Source: DASYHS01 sp035998295
GTDB lineage: Bacteria; Pseudomonadota; Alphaproteobacteria; Azospirillales; Azospirillaceae
Length of the DNA: 18,365 bases
Reading direction: 5' to 3'
Assembly: GCF_035998295.1 (NCBI RefSeq)
Contig: NZ_DASYHS010000127.1
Coordinates: 1-18,365 of the forward strand
Shown: positions 1 through 7,159 of the stretch, in pieces
How the letters are laid out: each line of letters starts with the position of its first letter
Position numbering within the stretch: the stretch's first letter is position 1
Notes under the pieces: model-generated
Seen by the model: only the letters and a program-made list of their open reading frames with translations
Told to the model about the DNA's origin: nothing
Databases searched by the model: none
Program-made: the position numbers and the translations under genes

Positions 1-99
1 CTCGGCGCGGGTGGGACGGCTCTCGTCGGAAACGGCGCGGCGCTGGTGGACCGGACCGCGAACGACGTTGTCTGCGGGCGTGGGCGTCGAAACAGTCAC
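1..99 (-). CDS. N-terminus of an unrecognised gene running off the left edge (partial)
   Basis: An open frame begins at a GTG at 99 on the minus strand and stays open for all 33 codons to the window edge. A good ribosome-binding site (AAAGGG, seven bases before the GTG) supports this start. The visible protein begins MTVSTPTPADNVVRGP and continues as a hydrophilic stretch rich in Arg and Ser. I do not recognise a family from so short a piece. It lies downstream of apaG on the same strand with a gap of about 185 bases, so it could be read from its own promoter or from apaG. The coding call rests only on the RBS, the start codon and the absence of stops over 99 bases. Confidence 0.4.
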   Translation of the reverse strand, partial: MTVSTPTPADNVVRGPVHQRRAVSDESRPTRAE

Positions 100-122
100 T
101 GCGGAACCCTTTCGGTTTGAAT

Positions 123-176
123 ACCGGCGCGTGTGCCGGTCTCATGTGCCGGCGCCGCCTTGTGCAATTCCGGCAC
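123..176. repeat. Two small inverted repeats between apaG and the left-edge gene
   Basis: A six-base-pair stem ACCGGC/GCCGGT with a six-base loop occupies 123-140. A second, GTGCCGG/CCGGCAC with a 17-base loop, occupies 146-176. Neither is followed by a T-run on either strand, so a factor-independent terminator is not shown. They may be leader structures of the left-edge gene or leftovers of an apaG 3' end. I see no gene in 100-284. Confidence 0.3.
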
Positions 177-284
177 GATGTTCGCGCCGGACTCTGCGAG
201 GTTGGCGTTTCCGGCGCGCGTTTCAAGTGTTTCGGCCAGGCGCCTGCGATTGTTCCCAGGCGGGGCCGTCGAATTTCCCGGCGG

Positions 285-677
285 TCAGTTGAGCCGGACT
301 TCCTGGTGCGGGCTGTCGAGCGAGAAGGCCGGGATCGCGACGTCGAAGCGCTCTCCCTGCGTCGTCTCCATCTGGTAGGCGCCGACCATGATGCCCGACG
401 GCGCCGAAAGCGGGGTCCCGCTGGTGTATTCGAACGACTGGCCGGGCTCCAGGACGGGCTGCTCTCCCACGACGCCGGGGCCCTGCACCTCCTGCACGCG
501 GCCATGGCTGTCGGTGATCCGCCAGTGGCGCATGCGGAGCTGCACCGTCTCGCCGCCCGCGTTCTCGATCCGGACGTGGTAGGCCCAGACGTAATGGCCC
601 TCGGTCGGGGAGGACTGGTCGTCCAGGTAGACCGGCTGCACAGTCACCGTGATCGAGCGGGTGGTCTGGCTGTACAT
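285..677 (-). CDS. apaG: ApaG family protein (Co2+/Mg2+ efflux-associated)
   Basis: The 130-residue product matches the usual ApaG length (about 125-130) and has the family's single fibronectin-III-like beta-sandwich over nearly its whole length. Visible family features are the opening pattern ITVTVQPVYL (9-18), the strand YVWAYHVRIEN (29-39), the segment LRMRHWRITDS (48-58), GPGVVGEQPVLEPG (67-79), and the signature SAPSGIMVGAYQM (91-103). ApaG has been linked by genetics to Co2+ resistance and Mg2+ efflux in enterobacteria, and its molecular activity remains unclear. The ATG at 677 is the only reasonable start and has an AGGA about ten bases upstream. It lies 107 bases downstream of ynjD on the same strand, with a weak hairpin between, so it is probably transcribed separately. 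Identification is confident. Confidence 0.95.
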   Translation of the reverse strand: MYSQTTRSITVTVQPVYLDDQSSPTEGHYVWAYHVRIENAGGETVQLRMRHWRITDSHGRVQEVQGPGVVGEQPVLEPGQSFEYTSGTPLSAPSGIMVGAYQMETTQGERFDVAIPAFSLDSPHQEVRLN

Positions 678-751
678 GGTAAGCGGATCCTGCGTCCCGG
701 ATGCGTCGGTCTCTTTGCGGACCGGTTGAAGATAGGAGAAGATAGGAAAGG

Positions 752-767
752 TGGACGGCCTTGTCCA
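752..767 (-). terminator. Possible weak terminator after the ynjBCD operon
   Basis: Reading the minus strand after the ynjD stop, TGGAC and GTCCA form a five-base-pair stem around a six-base loop. A pyrimidine-rich tract with several T residues follows (complement of about 731-751). The stem is short and the tail is not a clean T-run. The tail overlaps a duplicated GATAGGA motif on the + strand. Confidence 0.3.
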
Positions 768-784
768 GGCGACGCCCGGCGCGA

Positions 785-1423
785 TCAGCCGCCGGAAAGG
801 TCGATCACGGGACCGTCCGCCTCGCGCGCGTCGGCGGGGTCGTGGGTCACCAGCAGCGTCGCCAGGCCGAGGCTGCGGGCATGGTCGAACACGAAGGAGC
901 GCAGCCGGCTCCGCAGCGCCGGGTCGAGCTTCGAGAAAGGCTCGTCCAGCAGCAGCGCCTGCGGCTCGGCCAGCAGCATGCGCAGCAGCGCCACACGCGC
1001 CCGCTGGCCGCCCGACAGCGTCGCGGGGTCGCGCGGGCCGAACCCCGCGAGCCCCGCCAGCGCCAGCGCCTCGTCGATGCGCGCCGTCCGCCCGCCCCCG
1101 CGCAGGCCGGCGGGCAGGCCGAAGGAGAGGTTCTCGGCGACGCTCATGTGCGGGAACAACAGGTCGTCCTGGAACAGGATGCCGACGCGCCGGTGCTCGG
1201 GCGCGAGCGTGCCGATATCCCTGCCGTCCAGCGTCACCCGGCCCTCCGCCCGGATCGCCGGGTCGAGCGTGCCGCACAGCCAGGCGAGGAGGCTCGACTT
1301 GCCCGAGCCGCTCGGCCCGGTCAGCACCGCGACCGTGCCGGGCTCGATCGCGAGGTCGAGCGGGCCGAGCAGGCGGTGCCCGTCGATCCACAGCGACACG
1401 TGGTGCAGTGCCAAGCCCCTCAT
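785..1423 (-). CDS. ynjD: ABC transporter ATP-binding protein, YnjD family
   Basis: This 212-residue ATPase should power import through the adjacent double permease. All nucleotide-binding motifs are intact: Walker A GPSGSGKS (36-43), Q-loop glutamine Q85 in GILFQDDLLF, signature LSGGQ (136-140), Walker B LLLDE (157-161), and the switch histidine H194 in VTHD. The stretches RRVGILFQD and DPATLSGGQRARVALLR resemble E. coli YnjD closely from memory, as does the short length. The ATG at 1423 overlaps the permease TGA by four bases (ATGA), the usual sign of translational coupling, and it is the last gene of the operon. ThiQ is the nearest alternative. I prefer YnjD because the binding protein is clearly of the YnjB type. 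Confidence 0.88.
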   Translation of the reverse strand: MRGLALHHVSLWIDGHRLLGPLDLAIEPGTVAVLTGPSGSGKSSLLAWLCGTLDPAIRAEGRVTLDGRDIGTLAPEHRRVGILFQDDLLFPHMSVAENLSFGLPAGLRGGGRTARIDEALALAGLAGFGPRDPATLSGGQRARVALLRMLLAEPQALLLDEPFSKLDPALRSRLRSFVFDHARSLGLATLLVTHDPADAREADGPVIDLSGG

Positions 1424-3138
1424 CGCCGCCGCCCCGCCGCGAGCGCCGCCGCGAATCCCAGCAGCGGCAGCAGCATCTGCACGAAGGCGACGACCGCGAG
1501 CGCGCGGCGGTCGCCGCCGCCGGCCAGCGCCACCGCCTCGGTCGTCACGGTCGGCAGCCGGCCCGCGCCCGCGAACACGGTCGGCAGGTACTGGGCGACG
1601 CTGACCGACATGCCGACCGCCGCCGCGACCGCGATCGGCCGCGCCAGCAGCGGCAGCGTGATCGTCCGGAACACCCGGCCCGGCGAGGCCCCCATGCAGC
1701 GCGCCGAACGGGCGTAGCGCTCGTCCAGCGCGCGGTACGGGTCGGCGAGCGCCAGGAACACGTAGGGCAGGACGAACAGCAGATGGCTCCACACCAGCGC
1801 CGGCCAGGTGCCGTCGAGCCCGACCAGCACCAGCAGCACCTGGACGCCGAACAGAAAGCCGATCTGCGGCACCAGCAGCGGCGCGTAGAGCAGCCACAGC
1901 CCGCGCGAGGTCGGTCGGCCCCGGCCCGACCGCTGCTCGTGCTCCAGGCAGCCGAGGACGAGCGCCAGCGCGATGCCGGTCGACAGCGCCGCGGCGGCCA
2001 CGGTGTTGGCGATGGGCCCGGCGAGCCCCGGCAGGGCGTCCGTCCAGCGGTCGAGGTTCCAGTCCGCCGGCAGCGCGTCGGGAAAGCGCCAGCGCGCCGC
2101 GACCGACCATACCGCCAGCACGGCCAGCGCCCCGCCGGCCGCGGCCGCGACGGCCCCGAACCCGGCGAGCGCCGCCACGCGCAGCCCTGTCGCCGGCCCG
2201 CCCCTGCGGCCCGACACGACCCAGCCGCGCAGCAGCCGTCCGACCGCCATCTCGGCGGTCCGGAACAGCCCGATCGCCGCCGCGACGAGCGCTACCTGCA
2301 CCGAGGCCGCCGCCGCCGCCTGGAAGCGCAGCGACAGGTCGGGGTCGTTGAACCAGCGCAGGATCAGCACCGCGAGCGTCGGCGGCGTGCCCGGCCCCAG
2401 CACCAGGGCCATGTCGACGACCGAGAGCGAGAAGGCGAGCACCGCGTAGACCGGCAGGCGGATCTGGGGCCAGACCAGCGGCAGCACCGTCTTCAGCCAG
2501 GCCGCGACCGGCCCGTAGCCCATGCAGCGCGCGCTGGTGAGCGCTTGGTCCGCCCGCACCTGCCCCAGCGCCGCGATCACCATCATCAGCAGGAACGGGA
2601 CCTCCTTCGCCGCCAGGGCCAGCGTCAGCGCCAGCCCCCAGGGGTCGTTGACCAGCAGCAGGTCGGGCGGGCGCTCCCAGCCGGTGGCCCAGGGCGATGC
2701 CAGGCGCGCGATCCAGCCGGAAGGTGCGACCAGGAAGGCGAAGCCGACGGCGAAAGCCGCATGCGGCACCGCCAGCAGCGGTGCCAGCAGTCCGCGCAGC
2801 GCCTGGAACCAGCGCGTGCCGTGCCAGCAGGCCGCGACCGACAGGGCCACGGCCAGGGCCAGCAGCGTCGAGGCGAGGCCGGTCGCGGCCGACAGCCGGA
2901 CCGCGGTGGCGAAGCCCGGCGCGGCCGCGAGGTCGCGCCAGGGCTGCAGCGTCGGCACGGTTGCGCCCAGCGCCGGCAGCAGGCCGAAGGCCGGCAGCAG
3001 CGTCCCGACCAGGCCGACCGCGATCGGCCCGAGGAACAGGCCCAGCGTCAATGCGGGCACCCAGGCGAGGGAGCGCGGCCGGGCGGGCCGGGCGGCGTCC
3101 GGCCCGGCGGCCCGGGCCGCAAGGGCGGCCCGGGTCAC
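1420..3138 (-). CDS. ynjC: ABC transporter fused double permease, YnjC family
   Basis: The 572-residue membrane protein is two permease halves fused in one chain, each with about six hydrophobic segments, so one copy can form the whole channel. Each half carries an EAA-type coupling loop that contacts the ATPase: SARCMGYGPVAAWLKTVLPL (202-221) and SARCMGASPGRVFRTITLPL (478-497). Their near-identity at the start shows the internal duplication. The likely start is the GTG at 3138, seven bases after the ynjB stop. No ATG occurs before the first membrane helix, and the RBS is weak, which fits coupling to ynjB. About 27 Arg/Ala/Pro-rich cytoplasmic residues precede the first helix. Related double permeases are ThiP and FbpB, but the context favours YnjC. 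Confidence 0.87.
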   Translation of the reverse strand: MTRAALAARAAGPDAARPARPRSLAWVPALTLGLFLGPIAVGLVGTLLPAFGLLPALGATVPTLQPWRDLAAAPGFATAVRLSAATGLASTLLALAVALSVAACWHGTRWFQALRGLLAPLLAVPHAAFAVGFAFLVAPSGWIARLASPWATGWERPPDLLLVNDPWGLALTLALAAKEVPFLLMMVIAALGQVRADQALTSARCMGYGPVAAWLKTVLPLVWPQIRLPVYAVLAFSLSVVDMALVLGPGTPPTLAVLILRWFNDPDLSLRFQAAAAASVQVALVAAAIGLFRTAEMAVGRLLRGWVVSGRRGGPATGLRVAALAGFGAVAAAAGGALAVLAVWSVAARWRFPDALPADWNLDRWTDALPGLAGPIANTVAAAALSTGIALALVLGCLEHEQRSGRGRPTSRGLWLLYAPLLVPQIGFLFGVQVLLVLVGLDGTWPALVWSHLLFVLPYVFLALADPYRALDERYARSARCMGASPGRVFRTITLPLLARPIAVAAAVGMSVSVAQYLPTVFAGAGRLPTVTTEAVALAGGGDRRALAVVAFVQMLLPLLGFAAALAAGRRR

Positions 3139-3145
3139 TGTCCGG

Positions 3146-4363
3146 TCACCGGCTGTAGCGGTCGAGCCATGCGGCCTCGAGGCGGGTCGTCCAGGACGGG
3201 TGCGGCTCGGGCAGCACGCGGCCGAGCTCCTCCGGGCCCAGCAGCGCCGGGCCCCGGGGGATGGACGCGAACCGCTGCCGGTCCTCGGGCGGCAGCTTGG
3301 ACGGGGCGAGGACGGTCGGGTCGCCCCAGACCTCGGGGTCGGCCTTGCGGGCCTGGGCCTCGGGCGAGAGCAGGAACTCGGCCGCGACCATCGCGCCTTC
3401 CTTGGCGCCGGCGTTGAAGGGGATGGCGAGGAAATGGGTGTTGCCGATCGTGCCGCCGTCGAGCACGAAGCTGCGGACCGTGTCCGGCAGCAGGCCGCGC
3501 TCGATCGCGGACGACGCCTCGGCGGGGTTGAAGGCGAAGGCGATCGCGGTCTCGCCGTCGTCGACGAGCTGGCGGAGCGCCGCGTAGTTGGCGGGGAAGC
3601 TGGCGCCGCCGCGCCACAGATGCGGGTGCAGCGCATCGAGGAAGCGCCACAGCGGCGCGGTCGCCGCCTCGAAGCCGGCCTCGTCGGGCACCGGGCCGGC
3701 GAGAACGGCCGGGTCGGGCGTCAGTTCGACGAGTGCCTGCTTCAGGAAGGTGGTGCCGGTGAAGTCGGGCGGGGCGGGGTAGGTGAAGCGTCCGGGATTG
3801 GCGGCCGCCCAGGCGCCGAGGTCGCGGATCGTGCGCGGCGGTTCGTCGAGGACGGCGCCGTCGTAGTAGAAGGTGAGCTGGGCCATGCCCCAGGGGGCTT
3901 CCAGCCCGTCGGTCGGCACGGTGAAATCGACCAGCGTCGTCGGCTTGCCTTCGGTATCGACATGGACGAAGCTCGGCAGCCGCCCGGCCCAGGGGCCGTA
4001 CAGCAGCCCGGCCTCCTTCATGGCGGCGAAGTTCTCGCCGTTGATCCACAGCAGGTCGGCCCGGCCGCCCTCGGTGCGGCCGGCGGACTTCTCCGCCAGC
4101 ACGAGGGTGACGGCCTCGCCGACGTCGGAGACCTTGACGTGCTCGAGCGCGACGCCGTGCCGCTCGCGCAGCTGGGCGCCGGCCCAGGCGATGTAGTCGT
4201 TGATCTTGGTATCGCCGGCCCAGGCGTGGAAATGGACGGTCTGGCCGCGCGCGGCCTCCTCGATCTCCGCCCAGCTCCGTTCCGGGGCCTGGGCCGCGGC
4301 CGCGCCGGCGAGCAGGACGGCGCCCGCCAGGGCCGCCGCGACGGTCTGCACGCAATGGGTCAT
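3146..4363 (-). CDS. ynjB: ABC transporter periplasmic binding protein, YnjB family
   Basis: This 405-residue secreted binding protein heads the operon. Residues 1-26 form a signal peptide ending AAAAQA. The mature protein has the YnjB hallmarks HFHAWAGDTKINDYIAWAG (44-62), LVLAEKSAGRTEGG (87-100), DLLWINGENFAAMKEAGLLYG (103-123) split by conserved Trp-Ile-Asn-Gly-Glu-Asn, and later PAPPDFTGTTFL. These match the E. coli YnjB pattern rather than thiamine-binding ThiB. The substrate of YnjBCD is not firmly established. No THI-box (TPP riboswitch) pattern is visible upstream, which argues against a simple thiamine assignment. The ATG at 4363 is decided by an excellent GAGGAGGA five to six bases upstream. 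The gene is transcribed away from the acetyltransferase at 4681. Confidence 0.9.
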   Translation of the reverse strand: MTHCVQTVAAALAGAVLLAGAAAAQAPERSWAEIEEAARGQTVHFHAWAGDTKINDYIAWAGAQLRERHGVALEHVKVSDVGEAVTLVLAEKSAGRTEGGRADLLWINGENFAAMKEAGLLYGPWAGRLPSFVHVDTEGKPTTLVDFTVPTDGLEAPWGMAQLTFYYDGAVLDEPPRTIRDLGAWAAANPGRFTYPAPPDFTGTTFLKQALVELTPDPAVLAGPVPDEAGFEAATAPLWRFLDALHPHLWRGGASFPANYAALRQLVDDGETAIAFAFNPAEASSAIERGLLPDTVRSFVLDGGTIGNTHFLAIPFNAGAKEGAMVAAEFLLSPEAQARKADPEVWGDPTVLAPSKLPPEDRQRFASIPRGPALLGPEELGRVLPEPHPSWTTRLEAAWLDRYSR

Positions 4364-4680
4364 TCTTCCTCCTCGGTGGGCCGCCGTTCGGCGTCCGGAA
4401 TCGCGATGCCGCGCATGCGGGCCCTTCTCCGGGACCGCGAATGATGCTATATCGGGCGGCGTTAGAAACAAGTTGGTCCGTCGACCATGTCGCCGCAGCA
4501 CGAAACACGACGACGAAGGACGCACCGTCCGCGGATTTCCGCGGTACGGCACGCCTCGACGCCGCGTGCCGCCGCCCATGGCACGGACCTGCAACGCTGA
4601 GCTTTCTCGCGTTGCCGGGTTCGCCTCCCGGGCCGGCGTGCGGTGATGACACCGACACTCCCGACCGGGAAGACGACCAC
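4364..4680. promoter_or_regulatory. Divergent intergenic region between ynjB and the acetyltransferase
   Basis: These 317 bases lie between two divergent starts and should hold both promoters. On the minus strand a possible sigma70 promoter for ynjB is TTGTTT (4466-4471), a 16-base spacer, and TAGCAT (4444-4449). The match is only moderate. No clear promoter is seen for the + strand gene. I searched by eye for a TPP riboswitch core and found none. Open frames extend upstream of both genes through this region but look non-coding (Arg/Pro/Ser-rich, no RBS), so I place both starts at its edges. Confidence 0.35.
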
Positions 4681-5244
4681 ATGACGATCTCCTTCGAACA
4701 GCCCGCCCATGCCGCGCCGATCGAGCGGCTGCTGGACGATTCCTTCGGCCCCGACCGCCTGTCCAAGACCGCCTACCGCCTGCGCGAGGGCGTGGCCCCG
4801 GTCGACGGGCTGTCGCTCGTCTCCCTGGACGCGGCGACGGGCGCGCTCGACGGCACGATCCGCTTCTGGCCGATCCTGATCGGCAGCATGGTGCCCTCGC
4901 TCCTCCTCGGGCCGATCGCGATCGCCGCCGGCAAGCGCGGCACCGGCATCGGCGCGGCGCTGATCCGCATGGGCGTCTCGCGCGCGGCGGCGCTGGGCTG
5001 GCGCAGCGTGCTGCTGGTCGGCGACGCCCCCTATTACGGCCGCTTCGGCTTCACGCGCGACCTGACGCGCGGCATGCTGATGCCGGGCCCGGTCGACTAC
5101 GACCGCCTGCTCGGCCTGGAGCTGGCCCCCGGCGCGCTGACCGGCGTGGCAGGCATGATCGGCCCCTGGGCGGAGTTGGCCGCCGCCCCCGGGCTGCCCT
5201 GGCCGTGTGCCGCCATGCTCGAGACGATGCCGGCGACCGCTTGA
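4681..5244 (+). CDS. GNAT family N-acetyltransferase (YhbS-like)
   Basis: The 187-residue protein is a predicted acetyl-CoA-dependent acetyltransferase. The acetyl-CoA pyrophosphate-binding motif A is GKRGTGIGAALI (84-95), preceded by the beta-4 strand LLLGPIAIA (74-82). The segment LLVGDAPYYGRFGF (111-124) is typical of the YhbS-like subgroup, and the C-terminal third carries the usual GMLMPGPV strand. The acceptor cannot be read from sequence. The ATG at 4681 has a GGGAAG sequence upstream. In-frame ATGs from 4441 exist but would add an atypical low-quality extension. It is divergent from ynjB and ends where the tRNA promoter begins: its stop codon lies inside the tRNA -35 box. Whether it works with the transporter is unknown. 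Confidence 0.85.
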   Translation: MTISFEQPAHAAPIERLLDDSFGPDRLSKTAYRLREGVAPVDGLSLVSLDAATGALDGTIRFWPILIGSMVPSLLLGPIAIAAGKRGTGIGAALIRMGVSRAAALGWRSVLLVGDAPYYGRFGFTRDLTRGMLMPGPVDYDRLLGLELAPGALTGVAGMIGPWAELAAAPGLPWPCAAMLETMPATA

Positions 5245-5269
5245 AACCGGTGCCGGCATCCCCTATAAC
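5241..5269 (+). promoter_or_regulatory. Sigma70-type promoter of tRNA-Gly
   Basis: TTGAAA (5241-5246) and TATAAC (5264-5269) are separated by exactly 17 bases, and both match the sigma70 consensus at five of six positions. Transcription would start near 5276, only a few bases before the mature tRNA 5' end at 5280. The -35 box contains the TGA stop of the acetyltransferase gene. Confidence 0.8.
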
Positions 5270-5279
5270 AGGGGGTGTC

Positions 5280-5353
5280 GCGGGTGTAGCTCAATGGTAG
5301 AGCAGAAGCTTCCCAAGCTTACGACGAGGGTTCGATTCCCTTCACCCGCTCCA
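5280..5353 (+). tRNA. tRNA-Gly, anticodon CCC
   Basis: A complete 74-base cloverleaf can be folded by eye. The acceptor stem GCGGGTG (5280-5286) pairs perfectly with CACCCGC (5343-5349). The D arm is GCTC/GAGC with an AATGGTA loop. The anticodon loop is TTCCCAA, giving anticodon CCC, which reads GGG codons. The T arm GAGGG/CCCTT holds the TTCGATT loop. The discriminator base is T and CCA is encoded (5351-5353). It is probably an integration site, because a truncated integrase begins 75 bases downstream. Confidence 0.97.
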
Positions 5354-5370
5354 GTTTTCTGGCGATTTTT
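5351..5370 (+). terminator. Possible tRNA terminator
   Basis: CCAG and CTGG (5351-5354, 5359-5362) form a short stem around TTTT, followed by TTTTT at 5366-5370. The stem is weak and overlaps the CCA end. The T-run just after a tRNA is still suggestive. Confidence 0.35.
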
Positions 5371-5428
5371 GGGACAATATGGGACCCCCGCCGCGGCACA
5401 GTGCGTGCCCCGGCGGGGAGAGCCCAGT

Positions 5429-5632
5429 TTGGCCACCATCGAAAAGCGCGGGGCATACCATTTCTGCGCCAAGATTCGCATCCGCGGAGTTGCGGGGACC
5501 TGGACCTTTGAGGCGCATAAGGCCGCCGAGGATTGGGCTCGGAGGCTGGAAGGCAAGATCATTGGCGAAGAGTATGAGGACACCCGCGCGGCGAAGAATA
5601 CGCCGAAACTGGTTTGCGATTCAATGACATAG
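5429..5632 (+). pseudogene. Tyrosine integrase, N-terminal fragment only
   Basis: A TTG at 5429, with GGGGAGAG about seven bases upstream, starts a 67-residue frame ending in TAG at 5632. The beginning (ATIEKRGAYHFCAKIRIRG) and the following TWTFEAHKAAEDWARRLEGKI are the classical arm-binding N-terminal domain of phage-type integrases. The sequence EEYEDTRAAKN then leads into what would normally be the core-binding domain. The protein stops there. The roughly 300 residues with the R-H-R-Y catalytic set are absent, and I see no continuation in other frames before the restriction genes. The position next to tRNA-Gly is where an intact integrase would lie. It cannot catalyse recombination. A residual DNA-binding role is conceivable but unsupported. 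Confidence 0.75.
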
Positions 5633-5648
5633 CAAAACTTGCTGCGCG

Positions 5649-5686
5649 CTTCTCCGGAGGGGCACCCCCCCGGAGAAGCACTTTTC
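5649..5686 (+). terminator. Strong hairpin terminator between convergent genes
   Basis: GCTTCTCCGG (5649-5658) pairs perfectly over ten bases with CCGGAGAAGC (5671-5680). The 12-base loop can itself pair GGGG with CCCC. ACTTTTC follows on the + strand, giving a plausible U-rich tail. It sits between the integrase stub stop (5632, + strand) and the specificity-subunit stop (5709, minus strand), so it may act in both directions, though the minus-strand tail is less T-rich. Confidence 0.7.
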
Positions 5687-5708
5687 TCACCTGCCCCAGC
5701 TGGCGCGA

Positions 5709-7157
5709 TCAGCCTCGCATTGACCACCCTGGACGCCCGCGCGCGACTGGCGGGATAGGAGGTTCCAACAGCGCAATCGCAGCGCTGATCTGGGACTTCA
5801 GCTCGGTCTTGTGTTGCATCACCTCCGCAAGGCGCCGCCCCTTCTCACGGGCTGAATCCGAAAAGGGAGAAGGAATTTTGACCTCGAGGAGGCGCTTGCC
5901 TAGTGTATCAATGACGTCGCGCGTGAATTGGCGCGCTCTCATCTGCCTGCGCGCAAGCGGGTGGTTCAGCAACGCCAGTAGAACATAAGGATCAAGGCGC
6001 TCCCGGTCGCGAACGCGGAGCCGGTAGAGACCACCGCAAACAAGAGCACGCCCGACGTCTGCCCCGACAATGGCTGTCGAGCCGACGAGGTAGGTGCCAT
6101 CCCGGACAAGCAATAAATCCTCGGATTCAACGGCAGCCTTGAGCGCATGCTCGTGGTAGATCGCTTCGCTGACGCCTTGCTTGGGATCGCGCTTCACCTC
6201 AAGGTCAGCGATGTCCGACGTACGGAGGAAGGGGATCGTCCCGGTACCGTAGGCAAGCTTGCCAACCTCGATCCCGGTGGCTGCACTCAGCATTCCTTGC
6301 TCGACCAGATCACCCACCGTGACCCATGGCTCGGTGTCAGCTGCTTCAGCTTGGGTTAATGCCGCCTCGAGGACAGGGTCATAGTACTTTGGCAGCAGGA
6401 CACGGTTGCGGATGCCAGCCACGGGAACAGCGAATGCGAAGCGGGCCTCCGCGCGCTCGCGGAGCATACGCATGTTGGAGTCGCAGACTGCGCTGATTTC
6501 CCGTCGAGCCGCGTCCTGGCCATCCACGATGCTTCTAACCATGGTGCTGACCGTATCAACGAGGCGTTGATCCCGCGGGATCGGTACGTGAACTTCGAGA
6601 TGGCGGTCACCGATCTTGTCGATGATGTCGGCTGAGAACTGGCGGGCACGGATTTGCCTGCGGCAGAAGGATGTTGTCAGCGCTGCCAAAAGGTAGTGGG
6701 CGGACACCGGCGCGTCCTCACAAAGCCTCAGCCGAAACACATGATCTTGGAGGACCATCCGCGTCTCGCTGGCGGTCACGATGGCGACGGCGCCGACAAG
6801 GTAGGTTCCATGAGCAACCATGAGGATATCGTTTGCCCTGACATCCTGCTTGGCTGCGTACTCGAGGTAGATGTCCTCGGACACTCCCTTCTTGAAGTCC
6901 GCGCGGACGCGCCAGTGGGACAGGTCGCTCGTTCGCACGAATGGGATTTCTCCGCTCCCATAGTGCTCACGTCTGATCCAATCGCCCAGACGGCTCCCAG
7001 CATCGCCGGGCTCCAGAAGCTCACGAAGTGGGACCAACTCGAACTGTTGCTCTGCGACCCCCAGGCTCTCCGTGAGTTCGGGGTCGTAGTATTTCGGGAT
7101 GAGGATGCGGGATGTGAGCTGATCCCGGCGGATTGAGAAGGAAAGGTGGTTGGGCAT
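5709..7157 (-). CDS. hsdS: Restriction-modification specificity (S) subunit with duplicated halves
   Basis: The 482-residue protein should give sequence recognition to the nuclease-methylase encoded just upstream. It consists of two similar halves about 237 residues apart. Paired blocks are RILIPKYYDPEL (17-28) and RVLLPKYYDPVL (252-263), YGSGEIPFVRTSDL (66-79) and YGTGTIPFLRTSDI (303-316), GTYLVGA and GTYLVGS (117, 354), and RRQIRARQFS and RRQMRARQFT (166, 403). Each half looks like a target-recognition domain followed by a spacer helix (about 200-240 and 435-465), the HsdS layout. The ATG at 7157 lies two bases after the upstream stop and has a GGAG. An in-frame ATG at 7187 would overlap the upstream gene and has less support. 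The symmetry of the halves is unusual for HsdS proteins, which mostly carry unlike recognition domains. Confidence 0.85.
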   Translation of the reverse strand: MPNHLSFSIRRDQLTSRILIPKYYDPELTESLGVAEQQFELVPLRELLEPGDAGSRLGDWIRREHYGSGEIPFVRTSDLSHWRVRADFKKGVSEDIYLEYAAKQDVRANDILMVAHGTYLVGAVAIVTASETRMVLQDHVFRLRLCEDAPVSAHYLLAALTTSFCRRQIRARQFSADIIDKIGDRHLEVHVPIPRDQRLVDTVSTMVRSIVDGQDAARREISAVCDSNMRMLRERAEARFAFAVPVAGIRNRVLLPKYYDPVLEAALTQAEAADTEPWVTVGDLVEQGMLSAATGIEVGKLAYGTGTIPFLRTSDIADLEVKRDPKQGVSEAIYHEHALKAAVESEDLLLVRDGTYLVGSTAIVGADVGRALVCGGLYRLRVRDRERLDPYVLLALLNHPLARRQMRARQFTRDVIDTLGKRLLEVKIPSPFSDSAREKGRRLAEVMQHKTELKSQISAAIALLEPPIPPVARGRPGWSMRG

Positions 7158-7159
7158 CT

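Noticed and set aside
117..1604. Long + strand frames over apaG and ynjD (also 751-3417 and 2522-4444)
   Set aside because: They are shadows of the minus-strand genes in GC-rich DNA. Their products are Arg/Pro/Ala/Gln-rich with no recognisable domains, while the minus strand encodes clear families.
785..4363. Calling the importer thiBPQ (thiamine)
   Set aside because: Architecture is shared, but the binding protein has the YnjB blocks (WINGENF, HAWAGDTKINDYI) and there is no TPP riboswitch. YnjBCD fits better.
4364..4680. TPP riboswitch before the ynjBCD operon
   Set aside because: I looked for the conserved CUGAGA and the following ...UGAACCUGAUC...-type THI-box core on the minus strand and saw none, so thiamine control is not supported.
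3135..4766. 543-codon minus-strand frame overlapping ynjB
   Set aside because: It is the alternative frame of ynjB. Translation is Arg/Pro-rich and has no RBS or family motifs, whereas the ynjB frame has a signal peptide and conserved blocks.
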